From Scatophagus argus (Eukaryota > Chordata > Actinopteri > Scatophagidae): a stretch of DNA of 64,000 nucleotides. The first letter of the stretch is position 1; each line of letters starts with the position of its first letter. The notes under the pieces were generated by a model. It ran no database searches. It saw nothing but the letters and a program-made list of their open reading frames with translations, and was not told the DNA's origin. This document shows, piece after piece, positions 1-14,800 of the stretch. The stretch covers positions 6,865,223 through 6,929,222 of the forward strand of contig NC_058515.1 of assembly GCF_020382885.2 (NCBI RefSeq). Reading direction: 5' to 3'. Made by a program: the position numbers and the translations under genes.

Positions 1-121
1 TGAATATGAATCCACAACTGGCAGCCTATTAGCTAACTTGAATAACTTAATTAACTTATTAACTCTTGAATTTCCCTCAGGATCAATAAAGCATCTATCT
101 ATCTATCTATCTATCTATCTA
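1..121 (+). repeat. 3' tail of a retroposon with (ATCT)n end
   Basis: The stretch ctcttgaatttccctcagg followed by atcaataaag and an (ATCT)n run at about 92-121 is a common teleost retroposon tail. A second copy of this tail lies at 56762-56812 in an rpl34 intron. The family name is not certain. Confidence 0.55.
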
Positions 122-2507
122 ACTTGGGACAAAGACTTGACCAAAGCATAAAAATCACAATGTGCTTTCACAGGTAGTGTGATTGCGTTGTGTGCCAAAT
201 TGTTTCTTGGGCTCTGCACTGGTTGTTCGGGTAACTTTTAAGCAATGACAGGACTCCAGGAGCAGCAGCACATGACGTCCTGTAAAACCACAACGTGATG
301 TTTTTAAGCTTTGGTGTTCTGTCCAGATGAAACAAATGAGATTTTTAACGTGTTAATGAGTGAATATTCAATGTGCTTTTTGGCAGATTTTATTGCCCTA
401 CCCTACCACTATTTATAATAAGCTAATATTAATAATATTAATTAATAATAATAAGCTAATAATGTAAGTTAATTGACTGTTGGAGGAAGCTTCATATTTC
501 CCATAGAACTGGAAACAGAAATGGTATCGGTCCTCTCATCTGCTTATTTTCCTATCCTCAACTGCATAATGCAAAAAGAATCCAGAGATACTAAATCTTT
601 CCAAAATGCCTGATGCCATTCGCAGACAGGTTGTTTTGTTTAATAAGTTGCTGAATAATTCTTTGACTTAAGTATTTATTTGTCTTTTTTCTGCGGTGGT
701 ATTGCCTTCACTGACTGACTGTCTTTCTTATACTGATAAGGTTACTGTAATCTTGTCCAAATTTTCTAAAAATATGTCTCATCATTTCTTTTACTTTTGT
801 GGTTCACTTTAAAAAATACACTGCATCAATTTCAATTTTGTTCCTGTACAGAGTTTATTCATTTTAATGGTGTGTTTTTGACTTACAAAGCAATCATATA
901 GGGATATTGCCACTCATGATGTTTTATAAAAATGTCCATTTAATTTAAGTGATATTCAGGAGGTTTATGGGTACTATGGTGAATATTAATGACACATTTT
1001 ATGATACCCTGTAAAAACGTTTGTTTTCTCTCACCGAAGCCCTTATACAGTAGGGACAAGCTGTTCCCGTTAACAGCAACTGGATACTGCTTGTGGTGTT
1101 CAGCAAATAAAGCATTTGATTAAAGTTTCCTCATAAACGCTACATTGAATAGGTCAAGCCAAATTCCAGAGAGACCAAGGACGGAAAACGTGACATGTGA
1201 AAACACTCGGTGATGTCAGTTTTCACAACTGAAGGGGAGAGTAAGTGAAGCTGACAGAGGAGGTGCTATCAAGTGCTTTCATCTCTGATGCAGTCTCCTC
1301 AGGCCTTCTCTGGGTGTGGAAAACGTTGGTGGATTGGAAAGAAGTGGACAGAGAAAATAAAGAATGGCAAGGTTTAAGTGAATAGAGTGAGAGAGAGACA
1401 TTAACTAGAGTGAGGGGAGTTTAAAGCTAACATTTTTAGGTAACTTAACATGTTGCTCTATCTGTTTCTATGTTGCTGAAGTTTTCAGTTTTTGTTGGCT
1501 TTAATTATGTTTTACCAGTTATCCCCTCCATGTGTTCATAATTGTGTAAACAGTGCAGTTTTGTTTCAAAATTCATAGTGTCATGAATGTAAAACCTGCA
1601 ATCAATTTCCCAGCGATTCCAGGTTTATTCCCATAAGTCTCCAGTGCTTATACAGTGCTCATGACAGCAGTTGGAGTATTTTTCCAAAAGACGAATGGTG
1701 AATCCCATTCAAAATGAGCTCAGAGGCCTGGTGCCGAAATTTGAATAAAAAATAAGTGCTGCACACCATAATTCTTGAAGTAAGGCATACTATTTCACAA
1801 GTACCTACACAGCATGACACTAATGTACTTTTAACAAGGAATAATGTCATCATTTGGAAATCAGTTCCCCCATAAAACAGTGTGAGATGAGCATGTCCCA
1901 GAGGTTGTAAAAAGATGTGACATGGTCGCTCAAACGCAGTCGATTATCGGGCATTTCAGAGCTTCCGTTTCCTGCCAGCAGCAGTTTACAGCAGTGTTTT
2001 GCTACTCTATGGGAAGGAACAATAATGATATGAACGAATGAATGATATATGATAATGGATTAGAAAGAAAAGTTTCTTTATGATTATTTGGGCTGTAAAA
2101 CCTCTGGAGAGGGAATAAAAAGAAATTCTCAATCCAGAAACCCAACACTAGTACACTCCCTTGATTGGCCTTTGAAAATGGATATGAATTAGATGTGCAT
2201 AAGCAACTAGACCAACGTGCTCTGCCTTGTGCAGCAGAATGAAAGGATAATCTTTGCTTGGGACTTTTTGATGTGCACAAGTCAACTCAAGGTAGGGATT
2301 TTGAGGTCGGTCCTTAACCAACTTTTACCTCTTTTATGGTGCTCTAGGAGTATAGCGTCCACTTGACACAGCTCAGTGTTTTTGATGTAGATGCTATTGT
2401 TAAGCAAAAGTGGATTCCAGAGTTTTCCAGCAGCCTTCCAGGACATATGGTGCTGGTTAGAAGGATTAAGCTCTTGTGGAGCAACAAGGAGGAGGGGGAG
2501 GTGGGAA

Positions 2508-2531
2508 AAAGAAGAAGAAGAAGAAGAAGAA
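2508..2531 (+). repeat. (GAA)n microsatellite
   Basis: About eight GAA units lie inside a purine-rich stretch of the large 5' intron of col25a1. Confidence 0.8.
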
Positions 2532-5500
2532 AAAGGAAATATTTTCAGGACTCAGTTCAAAATCATCAGTGCCATAAGGTCTCTCTGTGGTAAATTAAGG
2601 GGGTCTTCAGCTCTCTAAAGGTGGCTTGCAGCCTTGCATACAGTTTTCATTTAGGATCTGATTTTGCTTCAAATAGACTAAATATGGAAACCAGTGGTGT
2701 ATTGTATGTGATGTTCCATCCATAACTGAAAAGACCTCCTCCATCTGCTTTTGGTGTTATTTCCAATTATACTGCTGAATGTCACTGCTCCTTTCTCACA
2801 TCCTGTTCATTCCATAAGCACCCATAATGCATCACTGATTTACCTTAGATATTTTGAAACACACAATGGCCATGTAGGGATCTAATTTACTTATGCTTGT
2901 ATGATTAGGACATACCTATAATATTTTACTGTCCTTTACTAAGTTTACTTTTATGTGAAGCCAAACATGAAGAGCAGATATCTGACTAAATGTCTCAGGA
3001 CATGCTTGTAGACAACTGTGGACATCAACAGGGAAAAACTTTTTTTTTTGTGGAAAGGATTTCTTTCCTTTCGACAACTTGGGTGTTATTGTCATAGTTT
3101 TAGGCAGTATACCCACAGATTTTTCTGAAATTCTGAGGTCATTAGGTTGTTTTTACTGCAGAGGGAAAGTAACTAGCAGCTAAATCTGATGGCATCTCTT
3201 AACCTCTCTTTGTGTAAGATGAGATTCCAAATCATGAAAGAAATGTAAAACAAGTAAAAGAACTTATGTGTTAATTGGAAAACACACCACAACCTTACCT
3301 CACATTCCCTGGTTTTGATTTCTCCAAGTGGGGAGTTTCTACTTTTGTCTGTTTTGGACTGTTCTGCATCAATCAGTATTGAAAATAGTTCTTTGTAGTG
3401 GGAATAATGTTTTTTTTAATACATGGTCCCTGAAAAGTTATTTTGATGAAATGTCAATTGAAAATATAAGTCAAATTTCCTCTAGAAGAACAATCATCAA
3501 ACTTTGTTTAGATTTATTTTTTTCATTTTGGTGGTTTATGTGGCATATTCTTGCTAGCTGCTGTTTTATTTAGAGTAGTATCAACAGTAAAGCTAGTGTA
3601 ACTGAAAGGCCTTAAAAATGAAAAGTTATGTACACAGTTAAAGTAAAGCACACACATCCACAATCTCTACACCAATGGTGGTGAGCACACTGTTATGCTA
3701 ACCTATAGCTATATTGGCCCAACTTAAGACAATAAGACCCAGATTGTCAAAAAAATAATTTTCCTTCAAAGTTGAAAGTAGTTTTCCTTGATTTAATGTA
3801 AATATTAGTATAATATTGCAAAGCTTTTTAAAAGAAGATTTCATAAGTGAAAGAGAAACTTTAACCATGACATGCACTCCAAAGTTCCAACATTTAGCCT
3901 TGCTGTGCTTTGATCAGCTGAAATATTTTTCTTGTAAATGCTGAAGGAGAAATGCACACTCTGGAAGTTCTTCAAGGCTGAGGGTTTGACTGCCAGCTGA
4001 GTGTGGGAATTGACCTGGCAATTGCTTCTTTGTTTGTCATTTCCGAGACATGAGTGAAAGCGCCAAACATTCAGCACTTTGTATTTGTGCTTGGATGCTC
4101 AACTTCAATAGGCATCCTATTGACATCGCACATTTGCAGATTCTTTTCTTTTATGAATGTTAAATGAGGCAGCTAAGGTGCCATATGTTGAGCATGTGCT
4201 TCCATGGTGAATACGTTTGATTGAAAAAATTATACTTTTCAGTGAAGATGTTTGGATTTTTCTCAGTTTAAATTTTCCAGCAATGTAAGGACCAAAAGTT
4301 GAGAGCAAGAAAGCCAGGACCAAGACCTCCTCAAGGGCTCTTGACTTTGTGAAAAATCTCCTTTTCAGCCAGTAGCTCCTGAGTGCTCTCAGATGTAGCC
4401 AAGCTAATTAGCGCTCAGGCGAGTGGCACATGCTCTCACATACCTAGGGGGTCATAAAGATGTTTACCAAACCCTACTGACGATAGCTAACAAAGGCTTT
4501 TAAAGACAAGCAGGAGGGAAATCTTTTTTTCTTTGTTGGCCGGGACAATAAAAGTTGTTCATTGAGGTTTTTGTAATAAGTGCACATGGAAGACACAGTA
4601 AATGAGCTGCAACTGTGTGGGCCATTTCTGTAAATGTGAGAACCTGTTGCTGCAGGGATTTTTACAGGCTAATTTTGTAACTGGGAAAGTTTCTGAGCAT
4701 CGGTTACTTGGAGCTTGCCCTGTTTCATCAACAAAACCTAAACAAGATATGGAAAGATTGACTTTATTCTCAGAAAATTGGTCGTCATGTCATTATTTCA
4801 GCAAAGCCAAGCAGCTGTTGGTGCTTTTGCCATAAGGCATAAGTTGGCCACTAACAAACATCTTCATGTAAATTTGCCCTGACAGTCACATTTCAACCTG
4901 AATGCGTCCTCGTTGGATATTTTTGAATACAGGCACGCAAACTGTTCTTACTCGTCAGGGGACCAAATCTTAGATTTTGACAGTTATATTGGATCAACAC
5001 GAATAAAGCTTGGAACATTGTTCTCATAGAGAGCTTTTAGGGGCATAAGATCTGCCTGGCACTGACCCACCTGAGAGTGATGGGCCAAATAGCACCATTT
5101 ACTGTTCCTGAGCCGACAGTGAGAAAAATATTGGCCAACGTGAGATGTCATAACAGCCAAGCATAAAGGTGTTGATTAACTGCTGTGGGCACTGCAATAG
5201 TTCAGAATTTAGTGAAGCCAACATGGAAAGATCTAACTTTCAGCTTGGTTTCTCATTTTAGTCATAAAGCAGTCTGGGTGTTTGTAGGAAGGTTTTGGTG
5301 GAGGAGGACAAGGATCCAGCATGGCCTCTGGTTTCACTGTGGTAAACAGGAGATTGAAAATAGAAACTGTCCTCCCAGACCCATCTATCACTGAGTTAAA
5401 TCTCAGTTAGGGGTGTGGCGCCTTTTATTAGCTTTGCAAGGCTTTCCAACTATTGGCCCATTTAGGTAATGAACCACTCAAAGTGTTGGACTGTAGACTT

Positions 5501-5879
5501 AGAAAGCAGAATAGCCAAACAAGACAAGTTTTAACAGTCGCTCAAACAAAATAAAGAAAGAGATCAACATAAAAGATAAAACCATAAAAGTGTTTGCTAT
5601 TCATGGTCTCATTAGAGATTTGTGTTTATGGTGAAGCTCAATGGAAAGACAGCACAGAGTGAGTTTATTTTCCGTCTTTGTCGAAGAATAAAACAAGGGA
5701 TTGATTGTGATTTGGTTCTGCCTGAAGGGTGTGTGCTCACTAGATGAAATCCGACCACAAATCTTGCCAGTCTCTCTGCTGTGACCGTGTTGGCTGTGGA
5801 AATGATATTATTTCATCTGACGTGGACTCCTTTTGTTCTGCTTCTCTCTCTCACTCTCTGCCTATGTTCTCATTTATAG

Positions 5880-8800
5880 GGTCCTGAGGGGCCAGAAGGG
5901 CAGAAGGTAAGTCCAGAAAATAATTTCTTGCTCTATCTTACTTTTCTTTTAGATGGCATCAAATGAGATTCTCCAACTTAGTTATCGACTGAATGATATT
6001 CAAAACACATTTCATGCTTACATGGTGTTTTTTATAATCCTCAACTTCTATCCTAATCCAAAAGAAAAAGTGTTTTCCTCTGTTCTTTTTTTTTTGGTAG
6101 AATAATGTTTTGGGTTTGATAGTAACTGTGCAAAAGTTGCACAAATGGCTGTAAAAAAAAGTGCTGTGCGTTTACATGGAGATTAGTGATACAGTGCCAC
6201 AATTAGGTCAAAAAAACACATGAGGAGAGAAAGAAAAAAGGGTGACAGAGAAGGAGAGAGAGATGCAGAACAGAGAACCTGGAGCTAAGTGCTGCGATAC
6301 AGGCCGCGGGTCCCTGGCTGTGCTGATGTGAGGAACAGATGTAAGTCATATCCAGCCATCAGGTAGCTGCCAGTGTTTGTTCAGTGTAACCCAATCAGAC
6401 ACTTCCTGTCTGCGCTGTCATCTGTCGGCAAGACCTCCCGTCGGTGGAGGGAGGGGTTGTGTAGAGGGGTCAATGATGACACACCGCCGTGTTAATGACT
6501 CATAAGCCAGACCCGGAGGCTCCTCAATTAGATCTACTGCTGGTGAACAGCGCTGTGTTAAGCAGTGGGGCCACGTCAACAGTGATTCAAGTTTCATCAC
6601 CTTAGAGATTGATTTGGTGTCTTTACATGATAGAAAGCAGAGAGTGTGAATCATATATATCAAGTTAGAGCTCTGTATATTTTTTAAATTTCACCTGATT
6701 TAATCTCCTTCGTCCCAAGTTATGTTTTGGATATATTAGAAATGACTTTTTTTTTTCATTGTTTTTCAATGAATGCAAGCCTGCACACGATTGTTTCAAA
6801 CACTTCTGATACATTTATAAATGTGACCATGGTAACAGTAAGTCACTATGATTACGAAGAAGTGCAAGTGGCCAACATAAGCAAACCACTGCCCAGGAGA
6901 GTGGGAGTTGATTTAAACATGCTTGGTACAGCCTCTACACATCATCAGCTTTAAGTAAGTTAAAGAAGTACATGCAAACTTTATTGCCTTTTTGTTTTTT
7001 AAGTTTCTCTCATCTCAATTTGAAACGCAGCCGAATTGTTCTCAACTCCCCGTCTTGTCCTCTGCCTGCATCCTCCATAACTTAGCTGATCATAAAAAAA
7101 AAATCCCATGCATTATTGATTCTGGTGTGGTTTTTGTGAGATCAGCACACACAGGGGTGTATGGGCTGAGGTGGGGACGGGAATAATAGACAGGCCTTCT
7201 CAGAAGCACTTGTGCAGCTATTGGTCTTGATGCTGTAAAAGTTTTGTTTATGACGAAATAAAAGCATTTTGTCATGTCTGAATTTTACAATTACTACATT
7301 TCTGCAGCACCCCCTGCTTTCAGTTTCTTTGCAAGTGATGACAGCGATGTGAACAACAAGAGGCTGTTTGTGCTTATTTTTCAGGGTTCAATTGGGCTTC
7401 CAGGCGTCCCAGGCATTGATGGACTCAAGGTGAGGTTACTCATATAAAAAGAAGTGCAAGTTTTTACCCCCCTCTTTTTGGCTGTTTACTAATTGTTTAC
7501 AGTAGTTATCACCAAGGCAAATGGAAGATGCTGCAAAAATTATTTGAATTCATTCAGCTGTAAAGTCTTATTTTTCAGAGAAGCAGGAAGTAAAAAAATG
7601 CAGATAATTATTTTAGAATTAAATAAGAGGATTTCAAATGACAATGTGATTTCACTTTTCATTAAAAATGTGTCAAGAAACAGTTTGCTGTCTTGTTTGA
7701 AAGTGCAGCAAATTCATCAAGCTGGTTTGTTTCTATTTAATTGCCCCTTTAAAATTAGCCTGAACCCCTACCCCCACCTAAGACTACACATAGAAACAGT
7801 TCAGAGAGCTGACCTTCATCCACACCTGAAAGTATTTTATCTTCAAAAGGCTCGCTTAAACATACTTACAGTTTTCATTAGTCTTTGTGACCTTGTGTTG
7901 CACATTTTATATTCGAAAAGTTCTGCCATGCATTCTGACAATTTCAAACCACTATCCTATTTGAGAGAAATTCCCTGGGCTGCTTCTTCGAGTCTTAACC
8001 ACAAAGTACAGTTTCGAGCTGCCTGTGAATCTGCTCACCCTCTCAGCTCATTTCAACATTTCATTCTCAAAATGAATAAAGAAGACAGACTGCAGGTGTT
8101 GCAGAATGGGAACAGAAAAGGAGAAGCATATTTATTCCAGAACAAATGATGGTACAAGTGACGACAATGAATGGGGAGATGATTCAAGAGGCGTCATCTT
8201 TCGAAACTCAAGCTTGCATTTAGAGAGATAGGGAGGGGGCACACATGGCTGTAATAGGAACCAGGGTAAAGAAGTTTCATTTTGGAGACAGCAAAAGCTG
8301 AAGGCCTAATTCCATACTTGTGTCAGGAGTGGGGTTTGCCAGCACCCATGAAATAGAACTCCAATGCTGTGCAATGCAGTTATAAAGGAGAATGTTATGG
8401 TATGTAACTGTCACTCATGCAGAAAGTTGAAGCCTAAATCTGTAAAAGCTGCCCTTCCAGCGGTGGCAGGTTGACAGCAGATTTTGTGTCAATGTGACTT
8501 CGATATACACTAAAAAGGGGAGGGTCACTAATGCAAACCTTATCAACCCCAGATTAGGAGTTTTTAATCAGACTCCGTCATCATTATGGCAATATACCAT
8601 CATCATTATGTGAATGACTCCCATATGTGGACTGATAGATGATACAAGAGCGAGTAGTGTGAGTAGCTTCTTCATGAAAACAAAAAGAAACTGAGAAAGA
8701 AAAAGAAAGTTTGTCACAGAAAATGAAGTAAAAGTACACACAATAACCCACTTTTGTTTACATGCCCGTTAGCGTATATTTTAATTTCAATAATAAATTG

Positions 8801-11800
8801 CTTTAATTTTCATCCTGGCTCCATTAATCAGCATCATCCAGTTAAACCTGTCTCTCTGGGTTGACAAATAGCTGCTTCTCTTCTAAAAGGCTAATGATGT
8901 GGTAGGTTTACAAAGATCGCGAGGTTAATTGTTTCTGGCAACAGACAGACTGAGGTTGTTTTCTCAGTCAGCGCCACAGAGAGCAGGGATTCAGACTCAC
9001 ACAAACAGCAAACTGGCATTCATCATATGGACTTGGCTCTCTTCTTTTGCTCATGCTCGGAACCAAACCAGAGATAATTAAGCTTTTAATCAGCTTGTTT
9101 ATCCTCTCTGCTTTCAGATTTAGTTTGTGGTTTTCAGTATTTAATTTTTTGAAAGTTTTTGAATTTTATGGAATTTATTCAGTCATAGCTGTAAAATGTG
9201 GAGAGTCCTTTCTTTGCAGCATAGTAAAATACACTATCTAGCCTATCGACCACTCCATTATCAGCTATCCTGCAAATGCATAACACCTGGTCTGCGACGA
9301 TGCGAACATAACCTCTTAGGTCTGAGGTTATCTCTGTGTAATGAAAAAATGTCAAGCTTTGTGTATCTCCTGACCTGAAATCAGAGTTCACATTGCTGAA
9401 ACAACACCCTGAATACAGCCACTGTCTGTATTTTATGCTGTCCATAGGGGGATGTTGGCATCCCAGGATTGGACGGTGTCCCCGGAGCCAAGGTCTGGTG
9501 CACACATGTTCTGTGTGCTCTTATTCTTGTAAATTCATGGCGATCACAAGTCATTTATGATTTTCTCTTCTTTGGCTATCAAAGAAACATTCTCTTCTTT
9601 TTTGACTTTTGGACACTATTGTGCTTTTTTTTTAAAGACATTTTTTTTTGTTTATTTATGTGTATTGGCTTTCATTACTCTTTATTGTATGTCTTTTCAT
9701 TCAAACTTTTTCTATATCATGTTCTCATTGTCCATATTTGTCAATATATCATGAGGGACATGTTTCACAGCAGATACCATGTGTATAATAACATGTGATA
9801 GTGGAACACAGGTTTTAATTAATTGAAATTAAGGTGAAATAACATTGTAAGTGGGATTCTGGCCTGTTAATATTGGTAACTCTTCAAAAAGCTGATAATT
9901 ATGGGTCTGTCTGGGGAAAAGCAGCCATAACACAAGAGACTGTCTATAATCTAGAATGAATTTAACCCCAGATACAATCTGACCCTAAATGGCTGCAATA
10001 ATTCCCCAACCGAACCCAACTCCCCCTGAGCTTTTCTGTCTGTAATACTCTGCTTTCTTTCCCAACAGGGTGAAATGGGAGAGCGAGGTGAAAAGGTAAA
10101 GCGTTACTTCAGATCACTAAACATTATTGTTAGCATCAGTTGTAATATCCCATCATGTGTTAGAACAGCCTTCATGATAAAATGACGGCAGCTCCACGCA
10201 ACTCCCTCCTGTTTTTTTTTTTGTTTTTTTTTTTTTCAAAGGTGACTGCCTTGTGAGTTTTGGCCATCTGTGAGTCACTCATTCACTGAGTCACAAAACT
10301 GAATGCGGTTTCTCCAACAAGGCCTCGGAGGAGACCAAAAGACTGAGCCCACACAATAGACTCAGATAGGGAAAAGTAGCCTTATTCTCTCCATTCCCTA
10401 ATTCTAATGGTGCCTTTATTCGCTGTTGTTGGATGGCGGCGAGTGGGAGGTGTGAACACTAACAGAGTCAAGAGAGAGACAGGCTGGGAAGGGAGGTGAT
10501 GACTCAGTGTTCTTCACTGACCACAAAACTGGCCTTGAGGCAGTTGTTTTCACTTGCTGTGCTGACTTTTTCTTCAATTCAGAGGCTTAATCCCTAACAC
10601 ACCTGATTCACGGCTGTGTGGGCATATAATCAATCAACCAGTAACCAGCACTAAAAGCGATGTGGATGTACTATGGGGAATAAGCTGAATGCAAATCATG
10701 GCTCAATGGAAACAGTAGAGGAGATTGCTCTGGCTTGAATTCAGGAAAGTTAGAACTGAAATGGTCTTACAAACTGGATTGATTTCTGCATTTGTGTTGG
10801 TGAGAAACTGTCTTGTTTCTTGGCCTCTGCTTTTGTCTCATAGCCTTCCCTCTCAAGCAGAGGATCCCAAACATTTTCACTCATAGACCTTTTAAAATTA
10901 AGCTACCTTGTCAATTCTGGGCTTTCTCACAGGTTGCATGTCTTTGAGTTGTGAGGAGACCAACTAAAAAACAGTGAAGCTCCCCTCTCAGATTGTCTCA
11001 TTTGAAGTTTTAAGAGAGAATCTTTCTCATTATCTTATGGTAAAAGAGCAAATGTAAGAGAAAAGTCAGACAGAATAAACAATTACTGTGACAGAATATG
11101 TTTAATGTCTTGTTATCAAACTTTAAATCATGTTGAGACCCTTCAGATGTAACTCCTATTGCAGCCTTCAGGTTTCAGGTACTGTAAGTTCCTTTTATAT
11201 ATTCCCCACAAGGAAACATCCTTTGATTTCAAATCCTTGGAATTGCTATTTATTGTATGACTCATGAACTATTAGGCTATCGTTTACTTTATATAAAAAC
11301 ATGTGAATTTATCAAAAGTGAAATGATGAACTGGCTGCCAAAGACAGCACTGAAATTCACTCCAAACTCTTTTTCAAGCTTTTATTTTGAGAGGAGCCGA
11401 ATATGTTAACTTAAATTGTTGTTTTTGGCTTTGGTTAGTAACCAAAGATCCAGCAGGCAAATTCAAGAAAACAATGTTAGCCTCAAAGAGAAAAAAAAAA
11501 CCTGATTGTTTGAAAAGCTCAGAGCCCATTGCAGTAGGCTCGTTTTCATCAAGTTCTGACATCATGAGGATCCTCCAAGGACGCAACCCCATTTTATTTT
11601 TAAATCCTTTTGTTTGTGCTTCACCTTCAAGTTCAAAACTGTTAGGCTATAATGTTCTTGATATACCCCAGCTGGTTTTGTGGCAGTGCAATGATACGTA
11701 ACCTATCAGTGACAGTCTACAGCACTCTGCAGGCTCAGTGAGGCTGTACTGAGGCACGCCCATTAGCTAAATGCTAATGTCCGCATGCTGACATCTAACA

Positions 11801-14800
11801 ATGGGAAAGCTTACACTCTGATGTCAAGCAAGTGTAATGGTTTCCATGTTCACCATTTCAGTTTTGCATGCTAGCATTTATTATTAATGGTGAAAATGAA
11901 GTATAGCCAAGGTGGATGGCCAAAATGCAATTAGTTTTGACCATAAATGACAAACTGAAGTTAAAAATGTTGACCTGATGTTGGTTCTATAGAAAAAAAA
12001 TTAAAGGCTCACCAGCATTATTTGGTTCGTCATTAGGGTGGACATGAATGTCTGTACCACATTACATGGCAATCCATCAAACAATTGTTGAAACAATTAA
12101 TCGGCAATCCATCTAGTACTTGTTGAGATATTTTAGCCTGCATCAAAGAGGTAGACTGACCGGCCAACTGACATTGCCATCCATAGGGACATACTGTTAG
12201 CGTGACTAAAGAAATAGCACTCTGTTTCACACAGCTAAGATGGAAAAGTTGTGAATTTAGAAATGAAGTTCTTCACAGTTGATGCCAGAAGTTTAGGATC
12301 TCCACAATACCCCACAGAGTGAATAACGTCACCTGAAATCGGTCGTATTTGAACCATGTGTGATGACTCAGTTAGTGACCAAAGTCAATTTAACATGGAC
12401 TTCATACTTCATCTTCGCCACAGTGTACTGGGCTTTTTTCCCCAAGCATCCATTATGCTGTTTCACAGGAATCACAGAAAAAGAAGAATTGTCACAAGAT
12501 CTACTGTGTGTTTTGCCTGTTTAAACAATCTGGCAATCATGTTTAAGATCTTTTAATTAAAATCTTACATTCTAAGCTATCTAATTTTTCAGCTTTGGCA
12601 CATTCTTGCTATCAACAGACTGAATATGAATACCTCTGTGTTGTTTCATCACAGGGCGATATGGGTGAAGACGGACCGAAAGGTGATAGGGGAGAGAAGG
12701 TACGTAAATTCCATTTCACCTTTCATACTCTTGGAACTTGCACAGAGAAACAGCAGGGTCTGACTGTGGCCGGAAAACATTTAAAAAAAGAAAAAGTTAA
12801 TGTCAGCCATCTGAGAAGAGGTTTGTGGAGAGTAGCAGAAGTAAGTTAGGTCAAGTGTCATCAGCTGCAGTCAAGGCTGCACTACAGCAATCATCCCGGC
12901 ACTTGATGCATCCTTTGTGGACTTAATTATGCCCTGCTGACGCTACGTTTTCTAGTTGGATGGCTCCTGCATTAATTTTGGACCATTTATCATCAGGACA
13001 GCTTATCAAGTGGGATCCGTTTCCAAAGAAAGGCAAAGTTGAGCTCTGCTGGATTGTTCAGAGCCGAAGTAATAGATTCATGATTCTGTCCAAAAAGCTT
13101 TTGTTTACTGCAAGTTTGTGTGTGTGAGTGTTAGTACACCAACGTCATGTCCAGGGGCAGATTACTCATCCAGGACTTCATGCTGCTTTCTGTATTATTT
13201 TTCTAAAGTAGCATTTATGAAAATAGGTCATGGCCTTATTTGTATTGGATGACCTCAAGACAAAATTTGGGCCTCTTTATATTTCAGACACAAAACAATT
13301 ATGGATTGGAATACATGCTTCTTTGAAAATGTCGATTCAGCTTCTCATCAGCCCATGCAAAAAAAAAAAAAATGCTCACACTTGTGGGAAAAGATAAAAC
13401 TTCTTTCCAGAGTCGCCAAAAAATTGTTACACAGTTACTAAGAACAGACAGCAGACACAAAAGACTCTGAATACTGTGATTTTTTATGTACTTTAGATTC
13501 TGCTTTTTGCTAGAAATACTGAAAGACCAGCATCGAAGTAGAAGCTGTGTACTCAAAATGTCACTGCCAATTTATTGGTGTTCAGCAGAGAACAACTTTG
13601 ATAACTTCTCACTTTATGGGTCCTCTGGTTTTTTAAAGACTGTCGAACACGGCTGCCAAGAAAGACACTGTTTGAGGCAAACAGATGCAGGATATCATCT
13701 GTGGAAAATGAGTGAACAAAAAGGAAAGTGGGGGGCGATAAAACTTCATAGCTCGAGCACCGCTTTGATCTGGTCTACCTTAATGTCGTAAAAGCGAAAA
13801 AATGGATTTTGGCAGCAGGAGTAAAACAGAAAAATTGAGTATCATGGGAATTCAGACTTCTGAAGCCACTCACCTGCCATTCATTCTTCAAGAGCATATT
13901 AATGTATTTTGCAATAAAAAGAGACAGAAGTTAGTGTAAAGACCTGGAAACTGTGAGGATTTTTTCATTAGTGTGGATTTGATTGCCTCGGATTGTCAAT
14001 GTCAGGATGTAAAAGTGCCCTTTAACATAGTGCACATATGGCAGCAATAATTGTTTCTCAATTGAGGTATAACTCAAACATACATCCAGATGAGTTTAAC
14101 ATATGTTTGACACACCAAGCATTGATTGATTTTTCAGTGCAAGTCTTACGTGTCATGCGTATATACATTCACACTGAGTCTCCTGTCATCAGATGTGTAT
14201 GTCTGATCAATTGCTCTTTCCTGATATTTCACTGGTGGAAAAGGAAACCAAAGAGTGCAGGGGACACAGGAGGGGGAGAGGGGACCATTTTGAGTCTTTT
14301 CAAGCTGAAGATGCCAAAGTTAACAAATCACAGCACACACTGCGGGGAAAATGTGGTAACACAGGGTGAGAAGTGAGGCAGCGAAAGCTTCGGTATGGTG
14401 AGCAGAGAGACCTCAGGGAGTGCAGAGGGGGCCGGGAGGCGGGGGGGGAGGGGGTGGCAGAGCAAGCAGCAGGACCCGGCTGTTTTATGATACGAAGGAA
14501 GATTGTTTTGATGTCAGGGGATCTGTAGTGTATGAAAGGCACTAAATGACAGGAGACATATACTCTGGTACATGCACACTCACTTTTTGACACAAACTTG
14601 AATGCACACATGCGAAATCTTTTCTCTCACATCCTGAAAGTCACAATCTGTTACTCTCTGAATCATATTTGATAAAATATAAAATTTTATGATTCAAAGG
14701 AGACACAGTATTTTGTCAAGCCCCAGACCTCTAGCAGCACCAAAAACCCCATGTTCACTCTTTGCCAGTTGGTTTAAAGGAGTAGACTGATATTTTGGTG

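Larger units (their letters stand above)
1..5879 (+). other. col25a1 intron, 5.9 kb visible
   Basis: No Gly-X-Y exon was recognised left of 5880; the stretch is read as intron. It contains a repeat tail at the very start and a GAA tract near 2508-2531. The short ORFs here show no family signature. Confidence 0.6.

Noticed and set aside
5185..5394. Gly-rich stretch in the 5' intron (EGFGGGGQG-like frame near 5285) that could be a collagen exon
   Set aside because: It has no Gly-X-Y register and no matching donor after a plausible acceptor.
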